In this document: in pieces, positions 62,043-64,000 of the stretch
Numbering within the stretch: position 1 is the first letter of the stretch
Layout: every line of letters starts with the position of its first letter
Source of the DNA: Litoribrevibacter albus
GTDB taxonomy: Bacteria; Pseudomonadota; Gammaproteobacteria; Pseudomonadales; Litoribrevibacteraceae
Assembly: GCF_030159995.1 (NCBI RefSeq)
Contig: NZ_BSNM01000015.1
Span: 248,001-312,000 of the forward strand
Direction: 5' to 3'
Length of the DNA stretch: 64,000 nucleotides
Made by a program: the position numbers and the translations under genes
The notes under the pieces: model-generated
Told to the model about the DNA's origin: nothing
Database searches by the model: none
What the model saw: only the letters and a program-made list of their open reading frames with translations

Positions 62043-63731
62043 TTAATTAATATTGGTTACGTCAACATAGAGAGTGATCGATTGACCTGGGTGAATGTAT
62101 TTTGTCGCGGCATTTGGGTTCCAGCGTTTGATGTCGCCAACTGACACGCTGAATTTGCTGGCAATACGAGCTAACGAGTCGCCTTTGCGAACTTTATAGC
62201 CCACTTTACGAATGACTTTGTTACCGTTCTTGCTGACTTGCGGCTTTTTCGTCCAGATAACCAACTTCTGATTGATCTTTAGAGGGTCGGTGGGTGCCAT
62301 GCTGTTCCATTTCGCCAGCTCACGAACCCCAACGCCAAACTTGCGTGAGATGGTCCAGAAACTGTCGCCACTTCTTACAAAATAGTTGGACTTATGGCGA
62401 CCACCATTCGGTGCTCTATTTTGACGTTTATGAAGACGTTGAATCGCACTCATGGTGTATTCATCCATGTTGCGACTGCTGGTTGGGATCAGTAGTGTGT
62501 CGCCAGCACGGATCATGTTTTTACGGATACTGTTAACTTCGCGAAGCACTTGAGGTGTTGTTCGGAATTGCTTGGCAATGGTAATTAGACTGTCGCCAGA
62601 GCGAATTTTGTAGCGTTTCCAGTTAACACGATGTTTTTTATCCAACGACGCAAGGTTGGTTTCAAAAATGTCGGAATTTTCAACCGGAACGAGTAGACGG
62701 TGAGGGCCGTCTGGATGAGTCGCCCACTGATTGAACGCCGGGTTTAATTTGTAGAGTTCATCGATCTCAATGTCTGCCAGCTCTGCGGCTTGCGCTAGAT
62801 CGATTTGACCATCGATTTGGATTTCTTTGAAATACGGTTGGTTTGGAACATGTGGCCATTCAAAGTTGTATTTTTCCGGGTTAGCGAGCAATTCCGCGAG
62901 AGCAACCATCTTTGGTGAGTAAGCCGAGGTTTCGCGTGGTAAGTGTAATGACCAAAAGTCCGTTGGCTTATTTTTGCGAGTGTTTTTGCGAATGGCTTTA
63001 GAAACATTGCCACCGCCAGCGTTGTACGCAGCTAAGGCCAGTAGCCAGTCATCAAAACGGTTGTTGAGTTGAGATAGGTAGTCTAAAGCAGCATCGGTTG
63101 AAGCCACAATGTCGCGGCGTCCGTCATACCACCAGTCTTGCTTGAGGTTAAAGTGACGACCTGTACTTGGAATAAATTGCCATAAACCAGAAGCTCTGCC
63201 GTGTGAGTAGGCAAATGGATCATAAGCACTTTCTACAATTGGTAGTAGCGCCAATTCTGCGGGAAGATCACGTCGTTCCAGTTCGGTAACCACGTGATAC
63301 ATGTAGCGGCTGGCACGGTCGCTGATTCTCTTGAAATAGGTCGGGTGCTTTTTGTACCAATTAATCTGCGCGATGACTCGGGGTTGAGCAATGTCACGTT
63401 CAAGCTGAAGGTTATTACGGACTCTGTCCCACAGGTTATCGTAATAAATCGGTCCGACAAATTCGTTACTGACCACTTGATAGCGCTGTTCAGGGCGTTG
63501 GTCCATTTCTGATTGTGTAACTTCAGCATCAGTCAGTTCGGGGGCTGCAGCGTCTTGATTCGATGATGGTTCGGTCGGCTGGGAATCATCAGACAGAGTA
63601 TCGGTCAGACTGACTAATTGTTCGTAACTTTGGTTGATTCCTTGATTAATGGAGGCACAGCCAGACACCATCAAGGAGGGCGTTAGAATGCTGAATATCA
63701 GTGTTTTAATCTTAATTCTCATAGTTCTCAC
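62043..63731 (-). CDS. mltD: MltD-type membrane-bound lytic transglycosylase
   Basis: The 562-residue lipoprotein has the lipobox V-S-G-C (Cys about residue 25). The SLT domain (about 150-300) has P-I-V-E-S-A-Y-D-P-F with the catalytic Glu, A-S-G-L-W-Q-F-I-P-S-T-G and A-L-A-A-Y-N-A-G-G-G-N. Three LysM repeats follow (about 370-415, 443-490 and 510-557; each with an R-x-G-D-S start). It cleaves peptidoglycan at the outer membrane's inner face. Starts at 63731 and 63722 both fit. It follows gloB on the same strand, as in E. coli. Confidence 0.94.
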   Translation of the reverse strand: MRTMRIKIKTLIFSILTPSLMVSGCASINQGINQSYEQLVSLTDTLSDDSQPTEPSSNQDAAAPELTDAEVTQSEMDQRPEQRYQVVSNEFVGPIYYDNLWDRVRNNLQLERDIAQPRVIAQINWYKKHPTYFKRISDRASRYMYHVVTELERRDLPAELALLPIVESAYDPFAYSHGRASGLWQFIPSTGRHFNLKQDWWYDGRRDIVASTDAALDYLSQLNNRFDDWLLALAAYNAGGGNVSKAIRKNTRKNKPTDFWSLHLPRETSAYSPKMVALAELLANPEKYNFEWPHVPNQPYFKEIQIDGQIDLAQAAELADIEIDELYKLNPAFNQWATHPDGPHRLLVPVENSDIFETNLASLDKKHRVNWKRYKIRSGDSLITIAKQFRTTPQVLREVNSIRKNMIRAGDTLLIPTSSRNMDEYTMSAIQRLHKRQNRAPNGGRHKSNYFVRSGDSFWTISRKFGVGVRELAKWNSMAPTDPLKINQKLVIWTKKPQVSKNGNKVIRKVGYKVRKGDSLARIASKFSVSVGDIKRWNPNAATKYIHPGQSITLYVDVTNIN

Positions 63732-63840
63732 GCAAATGATTGAAAAATAACGATGAAGTAGATGCGTCGTAAAAGTCGTTGAGTATAGCTTACCGTTGCA
63801 TGTGGTGGAACATGGCTAAGACGTTTTGTCGTATGGATCA

Positions 63841-64000
63841 CTAAAAGTTGTCTTTCCAACGACGAACGGCAGCAAAACACTCATCTTCAGAAAAGGTATC
63901 GGCCGATACTCCAAACTGTTCAGTAAGTTTTTGACGTATTTGGGGGAGGGAAGCTCGTAAAAAGGGGTTTATGCGTTTCTCTTTGGCTATGCTGGTGGGG
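63841..64000 (-). CDS. gloB: Hydroxyacylglutathione hydrolase GloB, C-terminal end (partial)
   Basis: The minus-strand frame is open from the right edge to a TAG at 63841-63843, giving 52 residues. They contain K-R-I-N-P-F-L-R and end F-A-A-V-R-R-W-K-D-N-F, the typical GloB (glyoxalase II) C-terminus. The metallo-beta-lactamase core is outside the window. GloB hydrolyses S-lactoylglutathione in methylglyoxal detoxification. The gloB-mltD neighbourhood supports the call. The gap to mltD is 109 bp with no clear terminator. Confidence 0.88.
   Translation of the reverse strand, partial: PTSIAKEKRINPFLRASLPQIRQKLTEQFGVSADTFSEDECFAAVRRWKDNF

Overview
The window is a chromosomal stretch of a motile, Gram-negative gammaproteobacterium. 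The gene set and order (flgMN-flgA-cheV-cheR-flgBCDEFGHIJ, FleQ/FlrA, YejABEF, a GloB-MltD pair, a PutA fusion) resemble Pseudomonas, Vibrio or Oceanospirillales-type relatives with polar flagella. By eye the composition is moderate G+C. I cannot name the genus. I see no phage, insertion sequence, CRISPR array or replication origin.

Layout. (1) 1-5.8 kb: the tail of a betaine/choline-type ABC ATPase, two small paralogous unknown genes, a YkgJ-like Cys-cluster protein, a bifunctional PutA, a TauE/SafE-type permease and tRNA-Arg(CCU). (2) 6.0-8.4 kb: an overlapping three-gene arsenosugar-type cluster (ArsS radical SAM protein plus two transferases). (3) 8.5-22.5 kb: a flagellar and chemotaxis block: ycgR-like, flgN, flgM and flgA on the minus strand; cheV, cheR and flgB to flgJ on the plus strand; then a small glycosyltransferase at 22.5-23.2 kb. 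A 350-bp array of exactly fifty 7-bp units lies between cheR and the flgB promoter. (4) 23.4-25.3 kb: a SEC-C protein and an RhlE-type helicase interrupt the flagellar block. (5) 25.7-53.3 kb: flgK, flgL, cysQ, a TPR-methyltransferase, two divergent oversized flagellins, flaG and fliD. A seven-gene sugar and methyl modification island follows (TPR-glycosyltransferases, gmd, manC, methyltransferases), then fliS, a fliT-like gene and fleQ. (6) 53.5-64 kb, minus strand: fabI, yejF, yejE, yejB, two tandem yejA paralogues, mltD and the 3' end of gloB.

Regulation can be read in the DNA. Sigma-54 type (-24/-12) sites precede flgA, flgB, the TPR-methyltransferase gene and the modification island; weaker ones precede flagellin 1 and flgK. 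Sigma-28 type sites (TAAAG box, 11-bp spacer, GCCGATAA box) precede flgM, flagellin 2 (two in tandem), fliD (perfect match) and fliS. FleQ, encoded at 51.9 kb, is the likely sigma-54 activator and FlgM the sigma-28 brake. The modification genes therefore appear wired into the flagellar cascade. The most interesting candidate system is a flagellin glycosylation and methylation pathway built from GDP-mannose, with an unusual TPR-GT-TPR-GT double enzyme and a sigma-54 linked TPR-methyltransferase beside the flagellin genes.
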